Shown here: positions 7,218 to 12,694 of the stretch, one piece after another
How positions within the stretch are numbered: the stretch's first letter is position 1
Layout of the letters: each line of letters starts with the position of its first letter
Assembly (NCBI GenBank): GCA_013154225.1
Contig: JAADCW010000229.1
Location: 1 to 13,228, forward strand
Direction: 5' to 3'
Source: Chloroflexota bacterium
GTDB lineage: Bacteria > Chloroflexota > Anaerolineae > Anaerolineales > DRMV01
DNA: 13,228 nucleotides
The notes under the pieces: generated by a model
Told to the model about the DNA's origin: nothing
What the model saw: only the letters and a program-made list of their open reading frames with translations
The model's database searches: none
Program-made: the position numbers and the translations under genes

Positions 7218-7251
7218 AAAAACAAAAGCCACCGCCTAACGACGGTGGCTT
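7218..7251 (-). terminator. Intrinsic terminator of the rplU-rpmA-rpmE operon
   Basis: A 9-bp stem, AAGCCACCG with CGGTGGCTT (7226-7234 and 7243-7251), has loop TCGTTAGG on the minus strand, followed by a TTGTTTTT tract. It begins 21 bases after the rpmE stop. The other strand also ends in a T-run (TGTTTTT), so it could work in both directions, but no plus-strand gene reads into it. Confidence 0.9.
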
Positions 7252-7272
7252 GTTTTTGCAACAGGCTTGAGG

Positions 7273-7740
7273 CTAACTGGCCGGCTCTTCGGGCAAAGTG
7301 TAGCCTTCGCGGCGGAGGGCTTTCTTCAAATCAATGAGCGATTTGCTCCCAAAGCCCTCGATGTCCAACAGAGCCTGGGAACCCTCGGCAGCCAGTTTCT
7401 CGAGGACCTGCCCTGCGGTGGTGATCCCGGCTTTGGCCAGGGCGCTCACTGCACGCTGGCTGAGGCCGAAATCGGACAAGGGGCGCTCGGGCGAAGTCCG
7501 AGCGGCTTTCTTGGCCTCGAGTTCTTTCTTGTATTGTTCGTAACGCTGAAGGCGTTTCTTGAAGCGTTCCACCTGGCCTTCAGTGTCCACAATGCGCTGC
7601 TCGCCAGTGAAGAAGGGATGGCACTTGTAGCAAACGTCGGTGTGCACCACCTTCACGGTCGCGCCCGTCGTCCACGTATTGCCACAAGCACAAATCACCT
7701 TGGCGTCGTAGTAATATTCGGGATGAATGCCCTTTTTCAT
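7273..7740 (-). CDS. rpmE: Ribosomal protein L31 fused to an RNA polymerase alpha-CTD-like helix-hairpin-helix domain
   Basis: Residues 1-65 are a canonical zinc-type L31: MKKGIHPEYY start, Cys17 and Cys19 (CxC), Cys37 and Cys40 (CxxC), and HPFFTGEQRIVDTEGQVERF. The usual protein ends near residue 66-70; this one has 155. A charged helix-like linker (about 58-85) leads to residues 87-148, which read like the alpha C-terminal domain of RNA polymerase: LSDFGLSQRAVSALAKAGITT, then IEGFGSKSLIDLKKAL. Aligned with the E. coli alpha CTD, the positions of R265, G296, K298 and S299 are kept (R96, G131, K133, S134), E302 is Asp137 and N268 is Ser99. L31 is on the large subunit near the central protuberance. 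The added domain may bind rRNA or DNA; its role is unknown. It is last in the L21-L27-L31 operon, with a GAGGAAAGGAAG ribosome site. Confidence 0.93.
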   Translation of the reverse strand: MKKGIHPEYYYDAKVICACGNTWTTGATVKVVHTDVCYKCHPFFTGEQRIVDTEGQVERFKKRLQRYEQYKKELEAKKAARTSPERPLSDFGLSQRAVSALAKAGITTAGQVLEKLAAEGSQALLDIEGFGSKSLIDLKKALRREGYTLPEEPAS

Positions 7741-7759
7741 CGCTGCTTCCTTTCCTCAA

Positions 7760-7775
7760 CCGCAGACAACTGCGG
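7760..7775 (-). other. Small hairpin in the rpmA-rpmE gap
   Basis: CCGCAG and CTGCGG form a perfect 6-bp stem around TTGT, between the rpmA stop and the rpmE ribosome-binding site. It could tune rpmE translation or be an RNA-processing site; it has no T-tract and is not a terminator. Confidence 0.5.
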
Positions 7776-7778
7776 CGC

Positions 7779-8042
7779 TTAGTTTTCGGAAAACGGCACC
7801 ACGCTGACGCGCTTGCGCCCGTCACGGATGGTTTCGTATTTGACCACACCGTCAACCAGGGCGAACAGGGTGTAATCGCCACCCACGCCCACGTTGCGAC
7901 CGGGCTTGATCTTCGTGCCGCGCTGACGCACCAGGATGTTCCCCGCGCGCACGACTTCACCGCCAAACTTTTTCACGCCCAGGCGCTTCGATTGACTGTC
8001 GCGACCATTGCGGCTGGAGCCGCCACCTTTTTTGTGAGCCAT
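7779..8042 (-). CDS. rpmA: 50S ribosomal protein L27
   Basis: A large-subunit protein whose N-terminal tail reaches toward the peptidyl-transferase centre. It has 87 residues, standard length. It starts MAHKKGGGSSRNGRDSQSKR, the canonical N-terminus with the glycine-rich tail directly after Met-Ala, so it lacks the cleavable leader found in Firmicutes L27. This is followed by LGVKKFGGE, AGNILVRQRGTK and GVGGDYTLFAL. The ribosome site AGGAG is eight bases before the ATG. It is 18 bp downstream of rplU, the usual L21-L27 pairing. Confidence 0.98.
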   Translation of the reverse strand: MAHKKGGGSSRNGRDSQSKRLGVKKFGGEVVRAGNILVRQRGTKIKPGRNVGVGGDYTLFALVDGVVKYETIRDGRKRVSVVPFSEN

Positions 8043-8060
8043 AGTTCAACTCCTCTCCAC

Positions 8061-8375
8061 TCAGGCTTCAATCGCGTCAATGCGCAAGCGGGTATATTGC
8101 TGACGATGACCGCGCTTTCGGCGATAGCGCTCGCGAGGGATGTATTTGAACACGATCACCTTGCGGCCTTTGAAATGCTTTTCAACCGTGGCCTTCACTT
8201 TGGCGCCTTCCACCGTGGGCGTACCCACAGTAACCTGGTCGCCATCGGCCACCAACAGCACCTGATCCAATTCGATCTGGGTGCCTTCGGGGTGCGGCAA
8301 GCGGTCCACTTCAATGGTGCTACCAGGGACGGCTTTGTATTGCTTGCCGCCGCTTTCAACGATGGCATACTGCAT
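8061..8375 (-). CDS. rplU: 50S ribosomal protein L21
   Basis: A 23S rRNA-binding large-subunit protein of 104 residues, the normal length. It begins MQYAIVESGGKQYK, with the family N-terminus, and contains VLLVADGDQVTVGTPTVEGAKV and the C-terminal rRNA-binding signature YRRKRGHRQQYTRLRI (89-104 region). An in-frame GTG six codons upstream was rejected, because GGAGGT (8380-8385) stands four bases before this ATG and lies inside the longer reading. It is the first gene of rplU-rpmA-rpmE and is preceded by a roughly 135-base structured leader and a consensus promoter. Confidence 0.97.
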   Translation of the reverse strand: MQYAIVESGGKQYKAVPGSTIEVDRLPHPEGTQIELDQVLLVADGDQVTVGTPTVEGAKVKATVEKHFKGRKVIVFKYIPRERYRRKRGHRQQYTRLRIDAIEA

Positions 8376-8511
8376 ACAAACCTCCGACTTCACTTCTCAC
8401 CGCCTCCGTCGCCACGCAAAGGGGCCACAAGGCGGGGAAGTTGGGGTGGGCTGCCTTTGCAGCCTGTTAACGGACAACACAAAATTTCGCCCCCGCGCGC
8501 TGCGCCGGGGC
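8376..8511 (-). promoter_or_regulatory. Structured 5' leader of the rplU operon
   Basis: The predicted transcript starts near 8511-8512 and reaches the rplU ATG after about 135 bases. At its very 5' end a hairpin pairs GCCCCGGCGC with GCGCGGGGGC (8489-8511; one internal mismatch, loop AGC), followed by GAAATTTTG. A second perfect stem, GGCTGC with GCAGCC around AAAG, lies at 8449-8464. Leaders that regulate L21 operons are known in other bacteria; whether this is a homologous or independent element cannot be told from sequence alone. Confidence 0.6.
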
Positions 8512-8517
8512 TTGGCA

Positions 8518-8546
8518 ATTATACTGAACATCCAAGAGGGTGTCAA
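8518..8546 (-). promoter_or_regulatory. Full-consensus housekeeping promoter of the rplU operon
   Basis: On the minus strand a perfect -35 TTGACA (8541-8546) and a perfect -10 TATAAT (8518-8523) are separated by exactly 17 bases. This is an ideal sigma-70/SigA-type promoter and fits a highly expressed ribosomal operon. Confidence 0.95.
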
Positions 8547-8707
8547 CGAAAATCACGAAAACCTACCCCTATCCTTTTCACGGCCTGCCCACATGGTTCT
8601 CCCGCCCTTCCCCTCTTGACGGGAAAGGCACTTTCGAGTACCCTTAATTTGGAGCACATTCTGGTTACATGGCGGAGGATTTTCCCCGAGGGTAAACACA
8701 TGACCAG
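8547..8707. other. Gene-free spacer between divergent promoters
   Basis: This stretch separates the rplU promoter (minus) from the gdh promoter (plus). No convincing gene is visible on either strand. A TTGACG at 8616-8621 with a poor -10 (TACCCT, 8639-8644) 17 bases on is the only other promoter-like pair. The spacer could hold regulator sites for the glutamate dehydrogenase genes, but none was recognised. Confidence 0.6.
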
Positions 8708-8736
8708 CCGACGTGGTGCAATTCTTCCCATATAAT
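8708..8736 (+). promoter_or_regulatory. Likely promoter of the first glutamate dehydrogenase gene
   Basis: A perfect -10 TATAAT (8731-8736) is preceded 17 bases upstream by CCGACG (8708-8713), a weak -35 keeping the central GAC. The expected start near 8743 gives a leader of about 60 bases containing a hairpin. A weak -35 suggests that an activator may be needed. Confidence 0.65.
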
Positions 8737-8747
8737 TGTGGTTCAAG

Positions 8748-8782
8748 CGGGCACTCCCCGATGGGTGCCCGTTTATCTTTTA
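8748..8782 (+). promoter_or_regulatory. Terminator-like hairpin in the gdh leader
   Basis: CGGGCAC (8748-8754) and GTGCCCG (8765-8771) form a 7-bp stem followed by TTTATCTTTTA. It begins about five bases after the predicted transcription start and ends before the ribosome site GGAGAG (8788-8793). It could act as an attenuator or as a 5' stabilising stem-loop. Confidence 0.55.
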
Positions 8783-8801
8783 CCAATGGAGAGACATCGG
8801 T

Positions 8802-10088
8802 ATGAGCAAACCCGTAAATGCTTTCCAAATGGCGCAACAGCAATTCGACCATGTTGCCGATTTGCTGGGCCTCAACGAAGATGTGGCCCAGATGTTGCGC
8901 TGGCCCATGCGAGAGTTCCGCTTCCAAATTCCGGTGCGGCTCGATAATGGGCACATTCGCACCTTCTTTGGCTATCGCGTCCAACACAACGACGCGCGCG
9001 GCCCTGCGAAAGGCGGCATCCGCTTCCACCCCTCTGAAACCATTGACACCATCCGCGCGCTTTCCATGTGGATGACGTGGAAAACCGCAGTGGCGGACAT
9101 TCCCCTGGGCGGCGCTAAAGGCGGGGTGGCTGTTGACCCCGCGACCCTTTCCCGCGGCGAGCTGGAACGCCTGTGCCGTGGGTGGGTGGACCAAATTTGG
9201 CGCAACATCGGCCCCCGCATCGACGTGCCCGCGCCCGACGTCGGCACCACCCCCCAAATGATGGGCTGGATGATGGACGAATATTCCAAACTGGTAGGGG
9301 AATACACGCCCGGCGTCATCACCGGCAAGCCCGTGGGCGGCGGCGGCTCTCTGGGGCGGGCCGAAGCCACGGGCTTTGGTGTGGTTTACAACATCCGCGA
9401 AGCTATGAAGCACCTGGGGCTCGACCCCTCCCAAACCGTCGCGGCCATCCAGGGGTTTGGCAACGTCGCCCAAAACGCGGCCATTGGGTTCATCGAAATC
9501 CTGGGCGGCAAAGTGGCCTGCGTGTCCTACTGGGATCGCGATGACAAGCGCGCCTACACCGTCAGCCACCCTGATGGCATTGACCCCCACTTCCTGAAGA
9601 GCATCACCGACCAATACGGCACCATTGACAAAGCCAAAGCCCAAGCCGCGGGATATGTGTTGGAAGACGCCAACGCCTGGATTGCCAAAGATGTCGACGT
9701 CCTGATCCCCGCAGCATTGGAAGGTCAGGTCAACGAAGAAACCGTGCGCCTCATCAGCGACCGCGTCAAAATTTTGGCCGAGGGGGCCAATGGCCCCACC
9801 ACACCCGAGGCCGACGCGGTGTTGCAGGAACGCGGCATCTTCGTGATTCCCGACTTCCTCTGCAACGCCGGCGGCGTCACTGTGTCGTACTTCGAAAGCG
9901 TCCAAAACGACATGAACTTCTACTGGACACGGGAAGAAGTGCTGGAACGCCTGGACAAAAAGATGACCCAAGCCTTCCAGGCCGTGCTCCAAATGACTTT
10001 GGACGAAGAAGTTTACACCCGTGACGCGGCCTACATGGTGGCCATTGACCGAGTGGTCAAGGCCATGGAAATGCGGGGCTGGATTTAG
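8802..10088 (+). CDS. Glu/Leu/Phe/Val dehydrogenase family protein, divergent glutamate dehydrogenase paralogue
   Basis: Predicted to interconvert glutamate and 2-oxoglutarate plus ammonia with NAD(P). It has 428 residues. The substrate domain is well kept: MLRWPMRE (31-38), RGPAKGGIRFHP with K70, K94 in MTWKTA, PLGGAKGGV with the catalytic Lys106, and DVPAPDVGT with Asp146. The Rossmann motif is GFGNVAQ (218-224), and DFLCNAGGVTVSYFE (351-365) lines the active site. Unlike its neighbour paralogue it has Tyr243 instead of Asp at the end of the second strand, and a rewritten segment (about 243-295). Cofactor choice or activity may therefore differ. The start ATG has GGAGAG eight bases upstream; the reading frame is open 22 codons further up, but those codons include the promoter leader. 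A terminator follows five bases after the stop. Confidence 0.93.
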   Translation: MSKPVNAFQMAQQQFDHVADLLGLNEDVAQMLRWPMREFRFQIPVRLDNGHIRTFFGYRVQHNDARGPAKGGIRFHPSETIDTIRALSMWMTWKTAVADIPLGGAKGGVAVDPATLSRGELERLCRGWVDQIWRNIGPRIDVPAPDVGTTPQMMGWMMDEYSKLVGEYTPGVITGKPVGGGGSLGRAEATGFGVVYNIREAMKHLGLDPSQTVAAIQGFGNVAQNAAIGFIEILGGKVACVSYWDRDDKRAYTVSHPDGIDPHFLKSITDQYGTIDKAKAQAAGYVLEDANAWIAKDVDVLIPAALEGQVNEETVRLISDRVKILAEGANGPTTPEADAVLQERGIFVIPDFLCNAGGVTVSYFESVQNDMNFYWTREEVLERLDKKMTQAFQAVLQMTLDEEVYTRDAAYMVAIDRVVKAMEMRGWI

Positions 10089-10093
10089 GTAAC

Positions 10094-10130
10094 AACGCCG
10101 CTTGCGTTTTGCAAGCGGCGTTTGTTTTTT
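10094..10130 (+). terminator. Intrinsic terminator between the two glutamate dehydrogenase genes
   Basis: A perfect 12-bp stem, AACGCCGCTTGC with GCAAGCGGCGTT, around GTTTT is followed by a T-rich tract (10121-10130). It starts five bases after the stop of the first gene. It should cut or greatly reduce readthrough into the second. Confidence 0.95.
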
Positions 10131-10143
10131 CTTCCCGACCATC

Positions 10144-10156
10144 GGTTCGCACACCC
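10144..10156. repeat. 13-bp direct repeat, copy 1 (upstream of second gdh)
   Basis: GGTTCGCACACCC occurs here, between the terminator and the ribosome-binding site of the second glutamate dehydrogenase gene. It is exactly repeated, same orientation, at 11438-11450 just after that gene. Confidence 0.85.
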
Positions 10157-10175
10157 ATTCGGAAAGGAGGAACCT

Positions 10176-11426
10176 ATGTCCAAGCACAACCCGTTTGCCA
10201 TTGCACAAGCCCAGTTAGACGAAGCCGCGGAAAAACTGGGGCTCGACGCCGCGACCCACGAAATGCTCCGCTGGCCCATGCGCGAAATCCATGTCACCTT
10301 CCCGGTGCGCATGGACGACGGCTCGGTGCAGATCTTCCACGGCTTCCGTGTGCAATACAATAACTCCCGAGGTCCCACGAAGGGCGGCATCCGCTTCCAC
10401 CCCGAGGAAACCATTGACACCGTGCGCGCGCTGGCCGCATGGATGACATGGAAGACCGCGGTGGTGGACATTCCGCTGGGCGGCGCCAAGGGCGGGGTGA
10501 TTTGCGACCCCCGCAAACTTTCCAACGCGGAACTGGAACGCCTGGCTCGGGCCTACATCCGCGCCATTGGTACCGCACTGCTGGGGCTGGAAAAAGACGT
10601 CCCCGCGCCCGACGTGTACACCAACCCCCAGATCATGGCCTGGATGATGGACGAATTCTCGGTCATGCAGGGCTACAATGAATTCGGTATGATCACGGGC
10701 AAGCCGCTCCCGCTGGGCGGCTCCCAGGGCCGCGGTGACGCCACGGCTCGCGGGGGTATGTACACCCTGCGGGAAGCCGCCAAAGTGCTGGGGATGAACC
10801 TGGACGGCGCGGCCACGGCCATCCAAGGCTATGGCAATGCCGGCTCGTTCGCGCACCTGTTGGGCGAGCAAATGTTCAACCTCAAGGTGGTCGCGGTATC
10901 CGACTCCAAAGGCGGCATCTACAATCCCAAGGGGTTGGACTACCAGGCCGTGATGGCCCACAAGAAGGAAACCGGCTCGGTGATCAACTTCCCCGGCGCA
11001 GAAAACATCACCAACGAAGACCTGCTGGAACTGGACGTGCCCGTGCTTATCCCCGCCGCGCTGGAAGACCAAATCACCGAAGAAAACGCCGACCGCATCA
11101 AAGCCAAGGTCATTGTGGAACTGGCCAACGGCCCCACCACACCCGAAGCCGACCGCATTTTGCACGACAAGGGCGCTTACGTCATTCCCGATTTCTTGTG
11201 CAATGCGGGCGGTGTCACGGTATCGTACTTTGAGATGGTGCAAAACGCGTACGATTATTACTGGGATCTGGAAACCGTGCATCAGCGGCTGGACAAGAAG
11301 ATGACCGCAGCCTTCCACGCGGTGCATCAAATGGCGCAGAAGGAAAACGTCCACAACCGTTTGGCCGCGTATATGGTCGCAGTGGCCCGGGTAGCCGAGG
11401 CCATGAAACTGCGAGGTTGGGTCTAA
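10176..11426 (+). CDS. gdhA: Glutamate dehydrogenase (Glu/Leu/Phe/Val dehydrogenase family)
   Basis: Interconverts glutamate with 2-oxoglutarate and ammonia using NAD(P). It has 416 residues, typical of the bacterial/archaeal hexameric class. Motifs: RGPTKGGIRFHP with Lys69, Lys93 in MTWKTA, PLGGAKGGV with catalytic Lys105, DVPAPDVYTNPQIMAWMMDE with Asp146, GYGNAGS (218-224), then VVAVSDSKGGIYNPKGLD with Asp243, which suits NAD. It ends with the active-site DFLCNAGGVTVSYFE block. It looks like the standard enzyme, while the upstream paralogue is the divergent one. The ribosome site AAAGGAGG (10163-10170) is five bases before the ATG. Only 45 bp separate it from the preceding terminator and no clear promoter is visible there. 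Exact 13-bp repeats flank the gene. The symbol is by family. Confidence 0.95.
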   Translation: MSKHNPFAIAQAQLDEAAEKLGLDAATHEMLRWPMREIHVTFPVRMDDGSVQIFHGFRVQYNNSRGPTKGGIRFHPEETIDTVRALAAWMTWKTAVVDIPLGGAKGGVICDPRKLSNAELERLARAYIRAIGTALLGLEKDVPAPDVYTNPQIMAWMMDEFSVMQGYNEFGMITGKPLPLGGSQGRGDATARGGMYTLREAAKVLGMNLDGAATAIQGYGNAGSFAHLLGEQMFNLKVVAVSDSKGGIYNPKGLDYQAVMAHKKETGSVINFPGAENITNEDLLELDVPVLIPAALEDQITEENADRIKAKVIVELANGPTTPEADRILHDKGAYVIPDFLCNAGGVTVSYFEMVQNAYDYYWDLETVHQRLDKKMTAAFHAVHQMAQKENVHNRLAAYMVAVARVAEAMKLRGWV

Positions 11427-11437
11427 CTCTCCAACGT

Positions 11438-11450
11438 GGTTCGCACACCC
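11438..11450. repeat. 13-bp direct repeat, copy 2 (downstream of second gdh)
   Basis: GGTTCGCACACCC, identical to 10144-10156, lies 11 bases after the stop of the second glutamate dehydrogenase and just before the terminator. Together the copies bracket the gene. Confidence 0.85.
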
Positions 11451-11456
11451 TAAACC

Positions 11457-11488
11457 AAAACGGCGGGCATTTAGCCCGCCGTTTTTTT
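11457..11488 (+). terminator. Bidirectional terminator between convergent gdh and aminotransferase genes
   Basis: AAAACGGCGGGC pairs with GCCCGCCGTTTT (loop ATTTA), followed on the plus strand by a run of seven T. On the minus strand the same stem is followed by TTTTGGTTTA. It lies between the gdh stop at 11426 and the aminotransferase stop at 11510, so it can serve both convergent genes. Confidence 0.93.
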
Positions 11489-11509
11489 CTCGCATTTGGC
11501 AGAGCGGCC

Positions 11510-12694
11510 TCACGCCTGCCGCAAGCGTTGGACAAAGCGCGCGATGCGATTGAGCGCTTCTTCAATTTTCTCTTCCGATGTGGCGTAAGAGCAGCGCACA
11601 AAGCCCGCCCCAGCTTCGCCAAACGCGGAGCCAGGCACCACAGCCACCTGCTCCTCTTCCAACAGCCGCCAGGCAAACGTGTCGTCGTCAATGCCCGTGC
11701 TGCGGATATCAGGAAAGGCGTAAAACGCGCCGTGAGGCTCCACCGTGGGCAGGCCGATACTGCGCAGGCCGTCCACAATCAGGCGTCGGCGGCGGTCGTA
11801 GGCCTGCCGCATGGCTTCCACGGCCTCGTCCCCTTCCTTGAGCGCAGTAATAGCCGCGACCTGTGCCATGGTAGGCGCGGTCATCACCGTATATTGATGC
11901 ACCCGAAGCATGGCCTGAAGCAAAGGTGCAGGCGCCGCCGCGTAGCCCAAACGCCAGCCAGTCATGGCATAGTCTTTGGAAAAACCACCCAGCAAAATCG
12001 TCCGCTCCCACGCGCCTTCCAGGGCTGGGAAGCAAACATGTTCCACGCCATACACCAAGCGGTCGTAGATCTCATCGGAAATCACGATGAGGTCGTGCTC
12101 GGCCGCAAACTGCGCCAGGGCCTGCATGGCCGCGCGATCTGCGGCCGCACCCGTGGGGTTGTGGGGGTAATTGATGAGAATGGCCTTGGTGCGCGGGGTC
12201 AGATACTGCGCCAAAATTTCCACATTGGGCTGGAAATCGTCCTCCGCGCGCAGAGGCACCTCCACAGCCACGCCGCCCGCGAGCACCACTTCCGGCTGGT
12301 AAGAAACAAAACACGGCGTGGGCACCAGCACTTCGTCGCCGGGGTCGAGCAGGGCGGTCATGGCCAGGTAGAGGGCTTCCGACACCCCCACCGTAAACAC
12401 AATCTCACTGCCCGGGTCATAACGCACGCCGTAGCGGGCTTCCAAATGTGCAACCAGGGCCTCCCGCAGGGCGGTAATCCCCGCGTTGCTGGTGTAGTGG
12501 GTGTAGCCCTCTTCCAACGCCCGAATGCCCGCCCGACGAATCACCTCGGGGGTATCAAAATCCGGCTCGCCAATGCCCAGCGAAACCACCTCGGGCATCT
12601 CGGCAATAATGTCGAAGAATTTACGCAAGCCCGAAGGCTTGAGCCCCGCAACCCGACGGGAAATTTTCGGCGAAAAATCGGGGTTGATGCTCAT
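11510..12694 (-). CDS. PLP-dependent class I/II aminotransferase (aspartate aminotransferase family)
   Basis: Transfers amino groups between an amino acid and a keto acid such as 2-oxoglutarate. It has 394 residues, normal for fold-type I. Visible sites: SLGIGEPDFDTP (38-49), YTSNAGITALREAL (67-80), the PHNPTG loop with Asn179, ISDEIYDRL with Asp207 and Tyr210 that hold the PLP ring, GGFSKDYAMTGWRLGY with the Schiff-base Lys240 and Arg248, and a late GFVRCSYA arginine that would bind the substrate carboxylate. Exact substrate is not determinable; Asp, Ala and aromatic enzymes share these motifs. The ATG overlaps the stop of alanine dehydrogenase (ATGA), with GGAGAAG just upstream, which points to translational coupling. 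With alanine dehydrogenase next door, an alanine-linked role is plausible but inferred. Confidence 0.92.
   Translation of the reverse strand: MSINPDFSPKISRRVAGLKPSGLRKFFDIIAEMPEVVSLGIGEPDFDTPEVIRRAGIRALEEGYTHYTSNAGITALREALVAHLEARYGVRYDPGSEIVFTVGVSEALYLAMTALLDPGDEVLVPTPCFVSYQPEVVLAGGVAVEVPLRAEDDFQPNVEILAQYLTPRTKAILINYPHNPTGAAADRAAMQALAQFAAEHDLIVISDEIYDRLVYGVEHVCFPALEGAWERTILLGGFSKDYAMTGWRLGYAAAPAPLLQAMLRVHQYTVMTAPTMAQVAAITALKEGDEAVEAMRQAYDRRRRLIVDGLRSIGLPTVEPHGAFYAFPDIRSTGIDDDTFAWRLLEEEQVAVVPGSAFGEAGAGFVRCSYATSEEKIEEALNRIARFVQRLRQA

Noticed and set aside
8376..8393. Upstream GTG start for L21 adding six residues
   Set aside because: The extra codons contain the GGAGGT ribosome site of the ATG at 8375, and L21 proteins start at MQYAIVE or its equivalent.
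8616..8644. Promoter-like TTGACG ... TACCCT on the plus strand
   Set aside because: The -10 hexamer is poor and a much better TATAAT lies nearer the gene at 8731-8736.
8700..8735. Possible short leader peptide (ATG at 8700-8702, MTSRRGAILPI)
   Set aside because: The SD-like GGCGGAGG is more than 20 bases away from the ATG, and the frame ends inside the -10 box of the gdh promoter, so it would not be on that transcript.
8736..8801. 22-codon N-terminal extension of the first glutamate dehydrogenase
   Set aside because: The extension begins at the last base of the -10 box and runs through the leader hairpin. The ATG at 8802 has a proper ribosome site and aligns with the start of the paralogue (MSK).
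8553..10208. 551-codon open frame on the minus strand opposite the first glutamate dehydrogenase
   Set aside because: It covers the opposite strand of an obvious enzyme gene and is His/Gly/Val-rich, as expected for a reverse complement of GC-biased codons. Long antisense frames over glutamate dehydrogenase genes have been misannotated as proteins before. There is no ribosome site or domain of its own.
10215..11513. 432-codon open frame on the minus strand opposite the second glutamate dehydrogenase
   Set aside because: Same antisense artefact as over the first paralogue. It also runs through the strong terminator at 11457-11488.
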